Notes: a model not told the origin generated them from the sequence alone. Positions 26,474 through 35,895 are shown, counted from the stretch's first letter. The stretch is DNA of 64,000 bases from Corynebacterium alimapuense (GCF_003716585.1 NZ_PTJO01000005.1:248001-312000); one strand, 5' to 3'. Numbers and translations: made by a program.

Positions 26474-27292
26474 ATGCCCGATTCCACCTATCCCCTGGCG
26501 CTGCCACCCGCTGGCACCGATGTCCACTCGATGCCCATCGAGCGAGTCAACCAGGCGATTTTATTTTCTCAACTGCGCACCGCGGAACTCATCGCCCCGA
26601 CTGGAACGCTCATTGACGTCACTTTGGTCCCCAACCTGGCTGATGGTGGCTGGCGGGTGCGATGGGGCTATGGCACGATCGGGGCGCTACCTGCCGGAAT
26701 CCGTAGCATTTTTTCCGACATCGACCGAGTCAACGCCATCCATTCTCAGCCAGAGACCAAAGCGCGGGTGTGGATGGACAAAGAGGTTGGACTGCTACGC
26801 GTTGCTGTTGAGCTACCTGCTCCAGAATTGGTCATGCCACTGACTTCTGCACCCGATGGCACTTTAATACTGCCCCAGGGTGAGCTGATAAAAATTGACG
26901 CTGACCTGCCCAAAGGTCAATATCTCGTGTTCCTGCGCGCTATTGAAAACCACGTAGAGCTGCTTATCGACGGCCAGGTGATCGCCGTCCTCACTGGCTC
27001 GGACGTAGCACTAGTGCGCGCACGCTTATTCGGCATTGATCTGCCCGGCGCGCGGGTGTTCTCTCTCGGTGACCAGGGCGAGCAGGTAGTGCTCGATGTA
27101 GGTCCAGGTAGTGCCATCGCGGTGCCTGCACTGCCGGCTCCCCTTCAGCCACCTGAGTCCAAGCCAGTTCCGGAGCCTGCCTCAGTGATCACTAGTGATT
27201 CTTGGGCGGTGACTATGTCTGGCGAGCAGCTGGCTGAACCTGCACCTTCAGGTACCCGGCCGATCAGCTTGCCCAAGGCTGACTTGAGCTGA
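26474..27292 (+). CDS. Conserved-looking hypothetical protein, 272 residues
   Basis: I do not recognise a family. The protein is soluble, without signal peptide or membrane helix. The first about 215 residues look globular and beta-rich (LIDVTLVPNLADGGWRVRWG, VELLIDGQVIAVLTGSD), with alternating hydrophobic strands; the last about 50 residues are a Pro/Ser/Ala-rich tail (PAPLQPPESKPVPEPAS) likely to be disordered. The start is supported by a leaderless -10 element. A FAD-dependent oxidoreductase gene follows 83 bp later on the same strand but has its own ribosome-binding site. A corynebacterium-specific role is inferred only from failure to recognise it. Confidence 0.75.
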   Translation: MPDSTYPLALPPAGTDVHSMPIERVNQAILFSQLRTAELIAPTGTLIDVTLVPNLADGGWRVRWGYGTIGALPAGIRSIFSDIDRVNAIHSQPETKARVWMDKEVGLLRVAVELPAPELVMPLTSAPDGTLILPQGELIKIDADLPKGQYLVFLRAIENHVELLIDGQVIAVLTGSDVALVRARLFGIDLPGARVFSLGDQGEQVVLDVGPGSAIAVPALPAPLQPPESKPVPEPASVITSDSWAVTMSGEQLAEPAPSGTRPISLPKADLS

Positions 27293-27375
27293 CTAACTGT
27301 CTGGATGAAGAGCTCATCTGATCCGTCCAGTAGGCAAAGCCCGCTACACTCGCGATTCCGAGACGAGGAGAATCC

Positions 27376-28638
27376 ATGGATGCAGATGTCATCATCATCG
27401 GAGCTGGGTTAGCCGGGCTACAGGCTGCGCGCAGACTGCAAGACAGCGGATTAAGCGTCATCGTGTTAGAAGCATCTGATGCAGTCGGTGGCCGCGTGCG
27501 GACCGATCGAGTCGATGGGTTCCTCCTCGATCGAGGATTCCAGCTTCTCAATCCCGCTTATCCGGCCGTGCGTGAGTGGATCGATATCGAGGCGTTGCGG
27601 CTGCAGCATTTCGGTGTAGGTGCTCTCATCCGCAATGGCGAAAGTCTCACGAGGCTGGCGCATCCACTCCGGCACCCGCAGTATCTGCCGGAAGCTCTCC
27701 GCAGTGGCTATCTCCAGCCCAGAGAAGTGTTTGCGTTGTTGAAATGGCTAGCTCCCACACTGATCCGCGAAACAGCCTCATCACGGGCTCAGCAGGATAT
27801 GACGCTGGCTAGCTCACTAGATTCGGCTGGAGTCACCGGTCCTTTGCGCACCAGCGTCATCGATACTTTCCTCAGCGGTGTGCTTGCCGACGCTAGTGGT
27901 ACCACCTCAGCTAATTTCGTACGTCTACTACTTCGTAGCTTCGCCTTTGGCGTTCCTGGGCTGCCAGAGCAAGGTATGCAAGCGCTACCTGAGCTCATGG
28001 CGGCAGAGTTGGTTCACAAGCCACAAACTCAGATCCGGGTCACCTCAGTAGCCGAAACCACCGTGGGCGTCGAAGTTGGAACCGACACCGGTTTCTTGCG
28101 CGCACAGATGGCAATTGTCGCAGCAGGACCACCGGAGGCCGCCGAATTAACGGAAACCGCGGAACCAAAGATGAATGGTCTTTCGACATGGTGGTTTGCC
28201 ACGGATCATTCCCCCTTGAAGGAGAAGTTCCTAGTGCTGGATGCCTCAGGGCCAGCCGGCAAAGCTGCCGGTCCAGTAGTCCACGCTGCGGTCGTCTCCG
28301 AGGTGGCACCTTCCTATGCCCCGGCAGGAAAACACTTAGTAGAAGCCACGACACTGTTGAGCGCAACGGGCAACAACCCTGATGAGGCGAGTGTCCGAAG
28401 AGATCTCGAGCGGATGTATGCCACGTCGGTGAACGACTGGGAACTCATTGCCCGCCACGAGCTCCCGCATACTCTGCCTGCGCAACCTCCTCCGCTCAAT
28501 CAGCATCGCTCGCAACGCATCAATGACCGAGTCTTTATCGCAGGCGATCACCTCGATACTGCTTCGATCAATGGGGCGTTGTTGTCAGGAGACCGAGCAG
28601 CCAGATCGGTTGTCGAAGCCCTTTCGCATCGTAACTAG
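27376..28638 (+). CDS. FAD-dependent amine-oxidase-type oxidoreductase
   Basis: 420-residue flavoprotein. The dinucleotide fold opens with DVIIIGAGLAGLQAARRL (residues 4-21), followed by VIVLEASDAVGGRVRTD, the GGR motif of amine oxidases, phytoene desaturases and protoporphyrinogen oxidases. The C-terminal FAD contact reads VFIAGDHLDTASINGALLSGDRAA near residue 385. The substrate pocket region is not diagnostic. An SRPBCC (lipid- or polyketide-binding fold) gene converges on its 3' end 35 bp away. GAGGAGA stands 6 nt before the ATG. Candidates include a carotenoid, quinone or amine substrate; I cannot choose between them. Confidence 0.88.
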   Translation: MDADVIIIGAGLAGLQAARRLQDSGLSVIVLEASDAVGGRVRTDRVDGFLLDRGFQLLNPAYPAVREWIDIEALRLQHFGVGALIRNGESLTRLAHPLRHPQYLPEALRSGYLQPREVFALLKWLAPTLIRETASSRAQQDMTLASSLDSAGVTGPLRTSVIDTFLSGVLADASGTTSANFVRLLLRSFAFGVPGLPEQGMQALPELMAAELVHKPQTQIRVTSVAETTVGVEVGTDTGFLRAQMAIVAAGPPEAAELTETAEPKMNGLSTWWFATDHSPLKEKFLVLDASGPAGKAAGPVVHAAVVSEVAPSYAPAGKHLVEATTLLSATGNNPDEASVRRDLERMYATSVNDWELIARHELPHTLPAQPPPLNQHRSQRINDRVFIAGDHLDTASINGALLSGDRAARSVVEALSHRN

Positions 28639-28673
28639 CCCCGCATATCCGCACGAGGTTAGAGAAACGAGAC

Positions 28674-29093
28674 CTAGTGTTCTGGGACTATTGCTGGTCG
28701 AAGCAACCTACCCATCGCCATGCGCATGAGTGGCCGGTAGGCCACTAAAACTAGCCAGGGGCCGGCCAGCTCGATGCGCGCGAGTGTGCCCGAATCGGCA
28801 TGATCATGAGGCTGGCTACTCAGGTAGTGATCTAAAACTAGCTTGCTAAATCCCAGCTGCACTGTCCATGACCACGAGAGCGATGGCGCATTGACGCTCA
28901 CTACTTCAAAGTGAGCTCGGATGATCCCCAGCGCAGTCACGGTGCCATGAGTACCGGGCTGGAGCGTAGACGTAGAGGAAGTCACACCACTGATATGCGG
29001 TGCCCACCGGCTCCACTGCGCTGGGTAGAAGTAGCGCTCCCAGGCAAGATCTGGCGATGCGGGTCCGCTCACTTCTACGATCACTGAGCTCAT
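28674..29093 (-). CDS. SRPBCC (polyketide cyclase/START-like) family protein
   Basis: 139-residue soluble protein with the SRPBCC pattern: VIVEVSGPASPDLAWERYFYPAQWSRWAPHISGV at the N-terminus, a central beta sheet (GTHGTVTALGIIRAHFEVV) and the C-terminal long helix beginning YRPLMRMAMGRLL. The fold makes a hydrophobic cavity for lipids or aromatic ligands. The gene ends facing the FAD oxidoreductase gene and lies 58 bp downstream of the Old Yellow Enzyme gene on the same strand, so it may be cotranscribed with the latter. Ligand unknown. Confidence 0.82.
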   Translation of the reverse strand: MSSVIVEVSGPASPDLAWERYFYPAQWSRWAPHISGVTSSTSTLQPGTHGTVTALGIIRAHFEVVSVNAPSLSWSWTVQLGFSKLVLDHYLSSQPHDHADSGTLARIELAGPWLVLVAYRPLMRMAMGRLLRPAIVPEH

Positions 29094-29150
29094 AAAACTC
29101 TCCTTGTCATAGAGCCTTTAGGCCCAGCGACCGCTGGTGTCCGCGTGTAC

Positions 29151-30248
29151 CTAGCTGTATTGGAGCACCGGATAATCCGTGTAGCCCTTCGCACCGCCAA
29201 CGTAGAAGGTCTCCGGGTTGGGTTCGTTGAGCGGAGCTTGTTCCTGCCAGCGCTGCGCTAGATCCGGGTTGGCTAGTGCCAACCTACCCACAGATACGGC
29301 ATCCGCGACGGAATTTTCGATCAGGCCCAGAGCAACCTCACGGTTGCTGAAACGGGTGAAACCGGTGTTGAGGATAACCGGGGCGTCGATTAGCTTTCGC
29401 ATCCCTTGGACGAGGTCGCCATCTGGTTCATGGTGGACGATCTCCACATGACCTAGTTTCAAGCCCGAGATCCCTTCAGCCAGTGCGAAATAGGTGGCCA
29501 GCGCATCCTCATGATCGGATTCAACAGCACCTTGAATATTGTGCTCTGGGGAGAACCGCACACCGGTCTTGTCTGCGCCGATCGCCTCGGCCACCGCGGT
29601 GATCACCTCGATGGCAAAACGCGCCCGGTTTTCTGGACTGCCACCATAGGAATCAGTGCGGGTATTCGCGCTCGGTGCCAAGAACTCATGGATAAGGTAG
29701 CCGTTGGCACCATGGACCTGCACGCCATCCATGCCGGCGGCCATCGCGTTGCGGGCAGCGGTCACGAACTGCTCGATAATCTCCGGGATTTCCTCCTGTG
29801 TCAGCACGTGAGGAACCGGGGCATTCACTTTTCCGGTGGAGATCCGAATTGGGTTCGGGCTAGGGATAGCGCTGGGAGCAACGATCCGGCCGGTGCCGGA
29901 GAGCTCCGGATGCGAGATCCGACCGCCGTGCATAATCTGCATGACCATCTTTCCGCCCCGGGCATGTACCTCATCGGTGATCTCTCGCCAGCCATCGATG
30001 TGCTGCTGGGTCGCTATTCCGGGCTGAGTATCCCAGGTGCGACCTTCCTGAATCGGCCAGGTGCCCTCAGTGATGATCAGACCAAAGGAAGCACGCTGAG
30101 CGTAGTACTCCTTCATCAGCTCATTCGGGGTGCCATCGGTCTCTGCTCGAATCCGAGTCAAAGGTGCCATAACCAGGCGGTTGCTCAGTTCTAGTTCACC
30201 AAGCTGAGCTGGGGCGAAAAGAGCAGGTACGGACTTATGTTCACTCAT
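29151..30248 (-). CDS. Old Yellow Enzyme family alkene reductase (NemA-like)
   Basis: 365-residue FMN-dependent NAD(P)H oxidoreductase. Family marks: LSNRLVMAPLTRIRA near residue 23, YYAQRASFGLIITEGT, the paired active-site residues in QIMHGGRISHPEL (His) and VQVHGANGYLIHEFLAPSANTRTD near 178, and the FMN phosphate loop NTGF near 300 with DAVSVGRLALANPDL. Reduces activated C=C bonds of enones, maleimides or nitro compounds, often in response to electrophile stress. I start at MSEHKSVPALFAP (30248); the extension to 30296 is unsupported. Divergent from the tocopherol-cyclase-like gene with 138 bp between starts. Confidence 0.92.
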   Translation of the reverse strand: MSEHKSVPALFAPAQLGELELSNRLVMAPLTRIRAETDGTPNELMKEYYAQRASFGLIITEGTWPIQEGRTWDTQPGIATQQHIDGWREITDEVHARGGKMVMQIMHGGRISHPELSGTGRIVAPSAIPSPNPIRISTGKVNAPVPHVLTQEEIPEIIEQFVTAARNAMAAGMDGVQVHGANGYLIHEFLAPSANTRTDSYGGSPENRARFAIEVITAVAEAIGADKTGVRFSPEHNIQGAVESDHEDALATYFALAEGISGLKLGHVEIVHHEPDGDLVQGMRKLIDAPVILNTGFTRFSNREVALGLIENSVADAVSVGRLALANPDLAQRWQEQAPLNEPNPETFYVGGAKGYTDYPVLQYS

Positions 30249-30386
30249 TTTTTCTAGGATCTCTTTCATGCCAGTTGCCGAATGTTGCTGGTCCACTCCC
30301 TTGCAACGACGAACCGGGTAGTTTTCTTCCTTACCCCATTTTCTTCTACCTCAGGAAGGCCTAGCCTCCTGTGCTCTACTTGGTCT

Positions 30387-31448
30387 ATGAACTTCCTTCA
30401 GCGATACCGTGCCACCGGAGCTGACCCGATCTTTGGCTCTCCTACCCACGCCCACCCGGGAGTGGCGATGGAGGGCTACTTTTGGCGGATCACCGATCCG
30501 GAATCTGGCCGAGTCATCATCGCGTTATGCGGTGCCAATCAAGGTCCAGAAGGATCGTGGGCCACCATTGGGCTGGCCGCTTGGCCGAGCGGTTTTCTGC
30601 GCACTGAAGCACTCGATGGAGCATGGACAGATCCAGCTGGATTGGGAGTTAAGGGCGGAACTGCTGACAGGCAGGACTCGCCTGCCTTCCGAGGTGGGAA
30701 GGACCGACTACAGGTCGACCTAGGCGCAGATGCTCAGCTAGATCTGACATTCCACGACCGCGCTGCCTGGCCACACCGCGCAGTAGGCGGCTCGAGTGGA
30801 TTCCAGATGGTGCCCAAGCTGAATCAATACTGGCATCCGTGGTTGCTCGGTGGGCGAGCCTCAGGGTCGGCCACCCTCGGAGACCAAACGTGGGAGTTTA
30901 ACAATGCGCAGGTCTACGCAGAGAAAAACTGGGGAAGTGAGGGATTTCCAGATTCTTGGTGGTGGGGCCAAGCCCAAGGGTTCGACGAGCCAGAAGCCTG
31001 TGTCGCTTTCGCAGGTGGGCTGGTCACCGCTGGCCCCATGAAGGCTGAGGTCACCGGCCTGGTCGTGAAACTTCCCGATGGCCGGGTGCTGCGCTTAGGC
31101 AATCCCATCATCAGCCCGGTCAATACTCACACCAGTGATGAACACTGGGAGCTTTCCGGCCGTGGATTCGGCTGGCGAGTAAAGATCGCTGCTGCTGCCC
31201 CACTCAATCAGGCTTTCGTTTTGCCAGTGCCGCTGCCTAGCGAGCATCGCAATGTCCCAGGCGACCTTGAGCATCTGGTGGGAGACCTTAAGATCACCGT
31301 GCATCGCTTCGGAAAACATGTCTGGTCTGGCAAGACTTCGCTTGCGGCATTAGAGCATGGCGGACTCGACCGGGCTAGAGCTGAGCTGCTTCGCCGCGGA
31401 CTCGATCCAGAACGCACGTCGGCTCCCCCGGTGCTTCCCAGCGAGTAG
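30387..31448 (+). CDS. Tocopherol-cyclase-like protein
   Basis: 353-residue soluble protein resembling the tocopherol cyclase family (a lipocalin-like double beta barrel that closes the chromanol ring in plants and cyanobacteria; bacterial relatives are of unknown function). The strongest marks are QVYAEKNWGSEGFPDSWWWG near residue 173, with the conserved EKNWG and W-rich run, and the early GYFWRITDPESGRVIIALCG. No signal peptide. Corynebacteria are not known to make tocopherols, so a different prenylated or lipid substrate, or a binding role, is likely. Start chosen at ATG 30387, where the protein fold begins; upstream codons overlap the divergent gene. Neighbours are redox enzymes with hydrophobic-substrate folds. 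Confidence 0.75.
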   Translation: MNFLQRYRATGADPIFGSPTHAHPGVAMEGYFWRITDPESGRVIIALCGANQGPEGSWATIGLAAWPSGFLRTEALDGAWTDPAGLGVKGGTADRQDSPAFRGGKDRLQVDLGADAQLDLTFHDRAAWPHRAVGGSSGFQMVPKLNQYWHPWLLGGRASGSATLGDQTWEFNNAQVYAEKNWGSEGFPDSWWWGQAQGFDEPEACVAFAGGLVTAGPMKAEVTGLVVKLPDGRVLRLGNPIISPVNTHTSDEHWELSGRGFGWRVKIAAAAPLNQAFVLPVPLPSEHRNVPGDLEHLVGDLKITVHRFGKHVWSGKTSLAALEHGGLDRARAELLRRGLDPERTSAPPVLPSE

Positions 31449-31579
31449 CTCGTGCTGTTGATAATTCCAGCTCGGTGAGCAGTCAGCTGGATGGATATCG
31501 CTATGGCGCTAATAAGAACTAGAGCCAAGGGAATTCTTAGTTTGGTAGCTTGGCAACACATTCGGCTGATTGGCGCACC

Positions 31580-31804
31580 ATGACGATAGGAAATGATGTG
31601 TTCTGGATAACTAAACTCACCACACGAATCGAGCAGCTGGAAGCCCAAACCAAGTTTCAAGGGAAGATTATCAACGAGATGGCCCAGCAGTTGGGAGTGC
31701 ACATTGATCCCGTTGCGCTTGATCCGATGCGGCAGCTAGACGCAGAAGAATTAGAGCTGGTTCGGCTCGGGAAAAACGATCCCGGCGGTCAAACACCACC
31801 GTGA
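31580..31804 (+). CDS. Small coiled-coil protein of unknown function
   Basis: 74 residues from the ATG at 31580; a TTG at 31550 would add 10 residues and has a TAGTTT 6 nt before it, so either start is possible. The N-terminal half is a helix with heptad-like spacing (FWITKLTTRIEQLEAQTKFQ), then MAQQLGVHIDPVALDPM and an acidic helix LDAEELELVRLG. It ends in a Gly/Pro tail. This resembles short actinobacterial proteins with a predicted coiled coil, but I know of no assigned function. Located between the tocopherol-cyclase-like gene and the converging sulfate transporter gene. Confidence 0.6.
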   Translation: MTIGNDVFWITKLTTRIEQLEAQTKFQGKIINEMAQQLGVHIDPVALDPMRQLDAEELELVRLGKNDPGGQTPP

Positions 31805-31895
31805 GCGCACTGGGTCTTCACTCTTGCAAGCTAAACAAGCTGTCGACAAAGCGAGCATCTCTTAAGTTCTGTTTAACCTGCGGGCACATGCGGAG

Positions 31896-33641
31896 CTAAC
31901 GTTTGTCTTTTTCCTGATTCAGATCATGAGCAATAACGTTTGCCTCAGCGCGTGCTACCCGACGCTCCTCCGCTAGCTCGTAGGCATTCGCCAGCGATTC
32001 CAACAGCACGGGCGAGGCACCCATGAGTGAATCGCTGAGGCGTTTGCTCACGCCGCCAGTTTCAAACCGCTCCATGAGCTTGTCCGATACTCCGCAGACC
32101 ACCACTTCGATTCCTTTGTCATGCCATCGATCGAGCAACCGAGTAAAAGACTTGATAAAGGTCGTGGAAGGAATTCCGGCAGATCCGCGCAGGGAGAGCA
32201 CAATCGCGGCGTCGTGAGTGTGGTGAATTCTTGGCCAGTCTTCTTCCAACCGGTTGACCTCGGCAAAGAAGCCGGAGCCGAGATAGTGCAGCACGGTGGT
32301 ACGCCCGCTGGGCAAGGTGGTGGGGGCATCCGCGATTTCGAAGCTGCCTTCAGGAGTCGGAATGAACTGTATGAGTCGCCCCTGTTTAGCTGCCTGAATG
32401 GTAAACAAAACGATCGACAACCCGGTGCCAAGGAAGATTGCCTGCTGCAGCGGCAACTGGGTGGTCGCAGCAAAGGTCAAGGCCATCGCAGCACTCGAGA
32501 GCCACGAGGTGCGAAGAACCAACATGACATCGGCAATTCGACCAGCGATCAGCTCACCGCCAATGACCAACAACAACCCACCGATTACCGCCATGGGGAT
32601 GGCCCCGGCGAGGGGACCAAGGGTGACCACCAACAAGATCAATGACAGCCCTGCGAAGATTCCTACCCATCGAGTTTGTGCTCCAGCACTGGTGGCCACA
32701 CCTGTACGAGAAAGTGAGCCACCAGTCGGCAAAGCACCGAAAAAGCTCCCGGCGACGTTAGCTATGCCTTGAGCTTTAAAATCTTGGGAGACGTTCGCGC
32801 GAGATCCATCCGGATTGGGCACGGCGGAACTGATTCCGGCGGCCTGCGCCAACGCGATCAACGCAATGGCTAAGCCACCAGAAACCAGAGATGGCATCGC
32901 AGCGAAATCAGGCAAGGTAAAGGGAGGCAATGATCGAGGGATCGCCGCAATATCGCTAACGAGTTCCACCTTGGTACCCAAGATCGTTACCACAATCGTG
33001 ACCGTCAATAGCGCGGCAAGGGTCGCGATCTTTTTAAGTGCAGGTATCCGATGTAGCGCTGCCCATAGCCCGACAGTCGCCACCGCCACCGCTACCGTCG
33101 GCCAATCCCAGGATCTGATATGTACGAAGCCTTCGATGAGTTTGGCCACGGTATTCTGCGATTCCGGGCTATAGCCGGTCGCGTCTTTGACCACTCCAGC
33201 TACGATTTGCACGGCAATTCCCGCGGTAAAGCCGGTCATCACCGCCGTAGAAACAAAAGACATTGCCGAGCCGAGCTTCAGTAGCCCCAACAGCAACATC
33301 CATAAACCAACCATGGCGCTCAGCGCTGCCACGGCACCGAGATCTCCAGGATCGAGACCAGCACTAACCAGAATGCTGTGCGCTGACAGTGCAATGGCGC
33401 TGGTCAGCGTGGTGACCATGAGCGCCGTCCGAGAAAACAGCGAGCTGATAACCGTAGGTACGGCGCCCGACCACAAGCCCATCGGCGCAGAAAACCCACC
33501 AACGGTGGCATAGGCCATGCCCTCAGGGATGGAAAATAATCCTGTCATGAATCCTGAGACGGCATCGCGCACCGTCGGGCGGCCAAACCCTGATGTGGAG
33601 TCTGGCTGCCCTAAGGTGTCCTTCTTGCGTGAGAATCGCAC
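31896..33641 (-). CDS. SulP family anion transporter with STAS domain
   Basis: 581-residue membrane protein of the SLC26/SulP family, which moves sulfate, bicarbonate or related anions. The transmembrane part starts VRDAVSGFMTGLFSIPEGMAYATVGG and contains the conserved AGISSAVPNPDGSRANVSQDFKAQGIAN and GALPTGGSLSRTGVATSAGA segments (near residues 265-310). A cytosolic STAS domain follows from about residue 440 (AIVLSLRGSAGIPSTTFIKSF). GTG start, no good ribosome-binding site, so the exact start is uncertain. It lies 38 bp downstream of an alkylsulfatase gene in the same direction, suggesting sulfate as cargo. Confidence 0.9.
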   Translation of the reverse strand: MRFSRKKDTLGQPDSTSGFGRPTVRDAVSGFMTGLFSIPEGMAYATVGGFSAPMGLWSGAVPTVISSLFSRTALMVTTLTSAIALSAHSILVSAGLDPGDLGAVAALSAMVGLWMLLLGLLKLGSAMSFVSTAVMTGFTAGIAVQIVAGVVKDATGYSPESQNTVAKLIEGFVHIRSWDWPTVAVAVATVGLWAALHRIPALKKIATLAALLTVTIVVTILGTKVELVSDIAAIPRSLPPFTLPDFAAMPSLVSGGLAIALIALAQAAGISSAVPNPDGSRANVSQDFKAQGIANVAGSFFGALPTGGSLSRTGVATSAGAQTRWVGIFAGLSLILLVVTLGPLAGAIPMAVIGGLLLVIGGELIAGRIADVMLVLRTSWLSSAAMALTFAATTQLPLQQAIFLGTGLSIVLFTIQAAKQGRLIQFIPTPEGSFEIADAPTTLPSGRTTVLHYLGSGFFAEVNRLEEDWPRIHHTHDAAIVLSLRGSAGIPSTTFIKSFTRLLDRWHDKGIEVVVCGVSDKLMERFETGGVSKRLSDSLMGASPVLLESLANAYELAEERRVARAEANVIAHDLNQEKDKR

Positions 33642-33679
33642 TATCAGCGCCCGTTCGATTAGCTAGATCTAGCGTTGCT

Positions 33680-35581
33680 TTAAGGAGTGACGATATTGAA
33701 GTCGCTATCGCCGGATTCAAGCACCGCGTTGAGCCGAACTAGAGCGTCAGTATCACCGCTAAGCTCCAGCCCGGAGGCAAGAATAACTTCTTTCGAACCA
33801 GTAGCCAGGGCCGGCAAAGCGGACTTGTTTCCGGTGATCTTAAGTTCGGCCGGTTCACGTTGCGGCGCCGCACTGTAGGTCAACACACCGTTGGCCAACC
33901 GGAGCCGATACTGAACGTCAAGATCGGTGACTACAACATCGATCAAGATCTTCTCATCCCATGCCTTCGGGCCATTGATTTGAATGGCAAGTGCATCGAA
34001 AACCATCTCAGGAGTGAGCTGGCGGACGACATCCGGGGAATCCGTCTTGGTCGGAGTACCGAACTTTCCTTCGCGCAATTCGACAGCGCCAGAGAGGTAG
34101 AAATCGCGCCACGTTCCGTTTTCCGAGCCATATCCGAGCTGTTCATAAGTATCAGCCAGCACTTCCCGAGCTGCTGCATGATCGGGCTCTGCGAATACGG
34201 CGTGATTGCCGATCTCGGCTGCCCAGCGGTAATCACCAGCATCGAAAGCTTCTTTGGCATTGGCAACCAAGCCATCGACCCCGCCAGCTAGGCGTGCGTA
34301 GCGCTTAGCGCGCTGTACTGGGGTGTGCTCCCATAGGTGTGCGGGGTTACCGTCGAACCAACCCATGTAGCGCTGATAAATGGCCTTCACGTTGTGGCTG
34401 ACCGAACCGTAGTAACCGCGAGCGTTCCACGTGTTTTCCAGGATCGGCGGAAGCTCGATTTCTTCGGCAATCTCTGACCCGGTTAATCCGCTGTTGAGCA
34501 TGCGCAGGGTCTGGTCATGCAGGTAGGCATAGAGGTCGCGCTGAAGCCCTAAGTATTCCACCGAGCGCTCTTGACCCCACGTAGGCCAGTGGTGGGAGGC
34601 GAATACCAATTCGAGGTCATCGCCGAACATGTCAATAGTTTGGGTCAAATAGAACGACCAGGCGTGTGGGTCACGCACGACGGCGCCACGCAGCGTCAGC
34701 AGGTTGTGCAAGGTATGAGTGGCATCTTCTGCTGCACACAGAGCTTTGAAATCAGGAAAGTAGATGAGCATTTCCGAAGGCGCCTCGGTACCCGGGGCCA
34801 TCTGGAATACCATCCGCACGCCATCGACTACTTCTTCATGGCCAGTCGTGGAAATGGTGCACGTCGGTGCGATCAAAGTGACCTGACCGGTTGAGGTGGT
34901 CTGTCCGAGACCAGCGCCAACTCCACCGCGGGGGCCGCGCTCCAAAGCTGCGCCGTACATGTAGCCAGCGCGACGCCCCATGGCGACACCTGCGTACACA
35001 TTTTCCGATACGGCATGCTCGACAAAGCCTTCAGGAGCGATGATCTCAACAGCACCGGAGGCCACTTCCTCTTCCGAGACCATACCTTTAACACCGCCGA
35101 AGTGATCGACGTGCGAGTGGGTATAAAGGATTGCCTTAACGGGGCGATCTCCACGGTGCTCGCGATAGAGCTCCAGTGCTGCAGCTGCAGTCTCTGCGGA
35201 GAGCAAGGGGTCGATCACTACGATGCCCTCGTCGCCTTCGATAAAGGTGACGTTGGAAAGATCGAAGCCACGGACCTGGTAAATGCCCGGGGTTACTTCA
35301 AACAATCCCTCAAGAGCGACGAGCTGGGATTGCCGCCACAGGCTTGGGTTGACCGTGTCCGGTGATTCACCTTTGAGGAAATCATAGGTGCTGTTGTCCC
35401 AGACCACGGTGCCAGCTTCATTGGTGACCGCGTTTGGATCACGACGGCCGATTAGACCCCTAGTGGCATCTTCAAAATCCTGAGTGTCAGAGAAGGGAAG
35501 GCGGTCTCGCACTTCCTGCTGCTGAGCGACGATCGTCGGACTTGCCGGCTGAGGACGCTTAGGCGCTTGCGAACTAGACAT
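33680..35581 (-). CDS. Alkylsulfatase of the SdsA1/YjcS metallo-beta-lactamase type
   Basis: 633-residue enzyme that hydrolyses alkyl sulfates such as SDS to alcohol and sulfate. The metallo-beta-lactamase domain has the zinc motif THSHVDHFGG near residue 154, with more ligands in GHEEV and FASHHWPTWG. A helical dimerisation region (HTPVQRAKRYARLAGGVDGL) follows, and the C-terminal 130 residues form an SCP2-like sterol-carrier fold that binds the alkyl chain. No Sec signal peptide is seen (N-terminus MSSSQAPKRPQPASPT), so it is probably cytosolic here, unlike some exported relatives. AAAGGTCAC precedes the ATG. A SulP transporter follows in the same direction. Confidence 0.93.
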   Translation of the reverse strand: MSSSQAPKRPQPASPTIVAQQQEVRDRLPFSDTQDFEDATRGLIGRRDPNAVTNEAGTVVWDNSTYDFLKGESPDTVNPSLWRQSQLVALEGLFEVTPGIYQVRGFDLSNVTFIEGDEGIVVIDPLLSAETAAAALELYREHRGDRPVKAILYTHSHVDHFGGVKGMVSEEEVASGAVEIIAPEGFVEHAVSENVYAGVAMGRRAGYMYGAALERGPRGGVGAGLGQTTSTGQVTLIAPTCTISTTGHEEVVDGVRMVFQMAPGTEAPSEMLIYFPDFKALCAAEDATHTLHNLLTLRGAVVRDPHAWSFYLTQTIDMFGDDLELVFASHHWPTWGQERSVEYLGLQRDLYAYLHDQTLRMLNSGLTGSEIAEEIELPPILENTWNARGYYGSVSHNVKAIYQRYMGWFDGNPAHLWEHTPVQRAKRYARLAGGVDGLVANAKEAFDAGDYRWAAEIGNHAVFAEPDHAAAREVLADTYEQLGYGSENGTWRDFYLSGAVELREGKFGTPTKTDSPDVVRQLTPEMVFDALAIQINGPKAWDEKILIDVVVTDLDVQYRLRLANGVLTYSAAPQREPAELKITGNKSALPALATGSKEVILASGLELSGDTDALVRLNAVLESGDSDFNIVTP

Positions 35582-35895
35582 TGTGACCTTTCACGGTGGC
35601 GGTGGAAATCCACACTATTCATACGAGAACCGCAAAATTTCAAGACAGCTACGTTGAGTAAATGCAGATACTTTAGTTAACACCGTCAAGAATATGTGAG
35701 CAAGAGATATATGTAGTTCCTATCTGTGTAATAGAAAGGGGCGCTACGTCGATTTTCCTCACTGACCACGGCTTTCACGCAGCTGACAGAGACCAGACAG
35801 GCACCAAATCTGGTGCAAAAACCATTGCTGTCGCCTCTTTCACGCCTTTTGAAGAACCCGTGAGGGATGGAGACTGAGGCTGGTAGCCTGCACCC
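35582..35895. promoter_or_regulatory. 314-bp AT-rich divergent promoter region
   Basis: No gene is seen. The region separates the alkylsulfatase (minus) and a lipoprotein gene (plus) and is richer in A+T than its surroundings. TAGCCT (35884-35889) stands 6 nt before the lipoprotein ATG. On the minus side I could not pick a single convincing promoter. Confidence 0.4.
35884..35889 (+). promoter_or_regulatory. -10 element TAGCCT, leaderless start of the lipoprotein gene
   Basis: TAGCCT ends 6 nt before the ATG at 35896 and no ribosome-binding site is visible, consistent with a leaderless mRNA. Confidence 0.45.

Noticed and set aside
29511..30194. 227-codon frame opposite the Old Yellow Enzyme gene
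   Set aside because: Shadow of a strongly conserved enzyme; no start signal.
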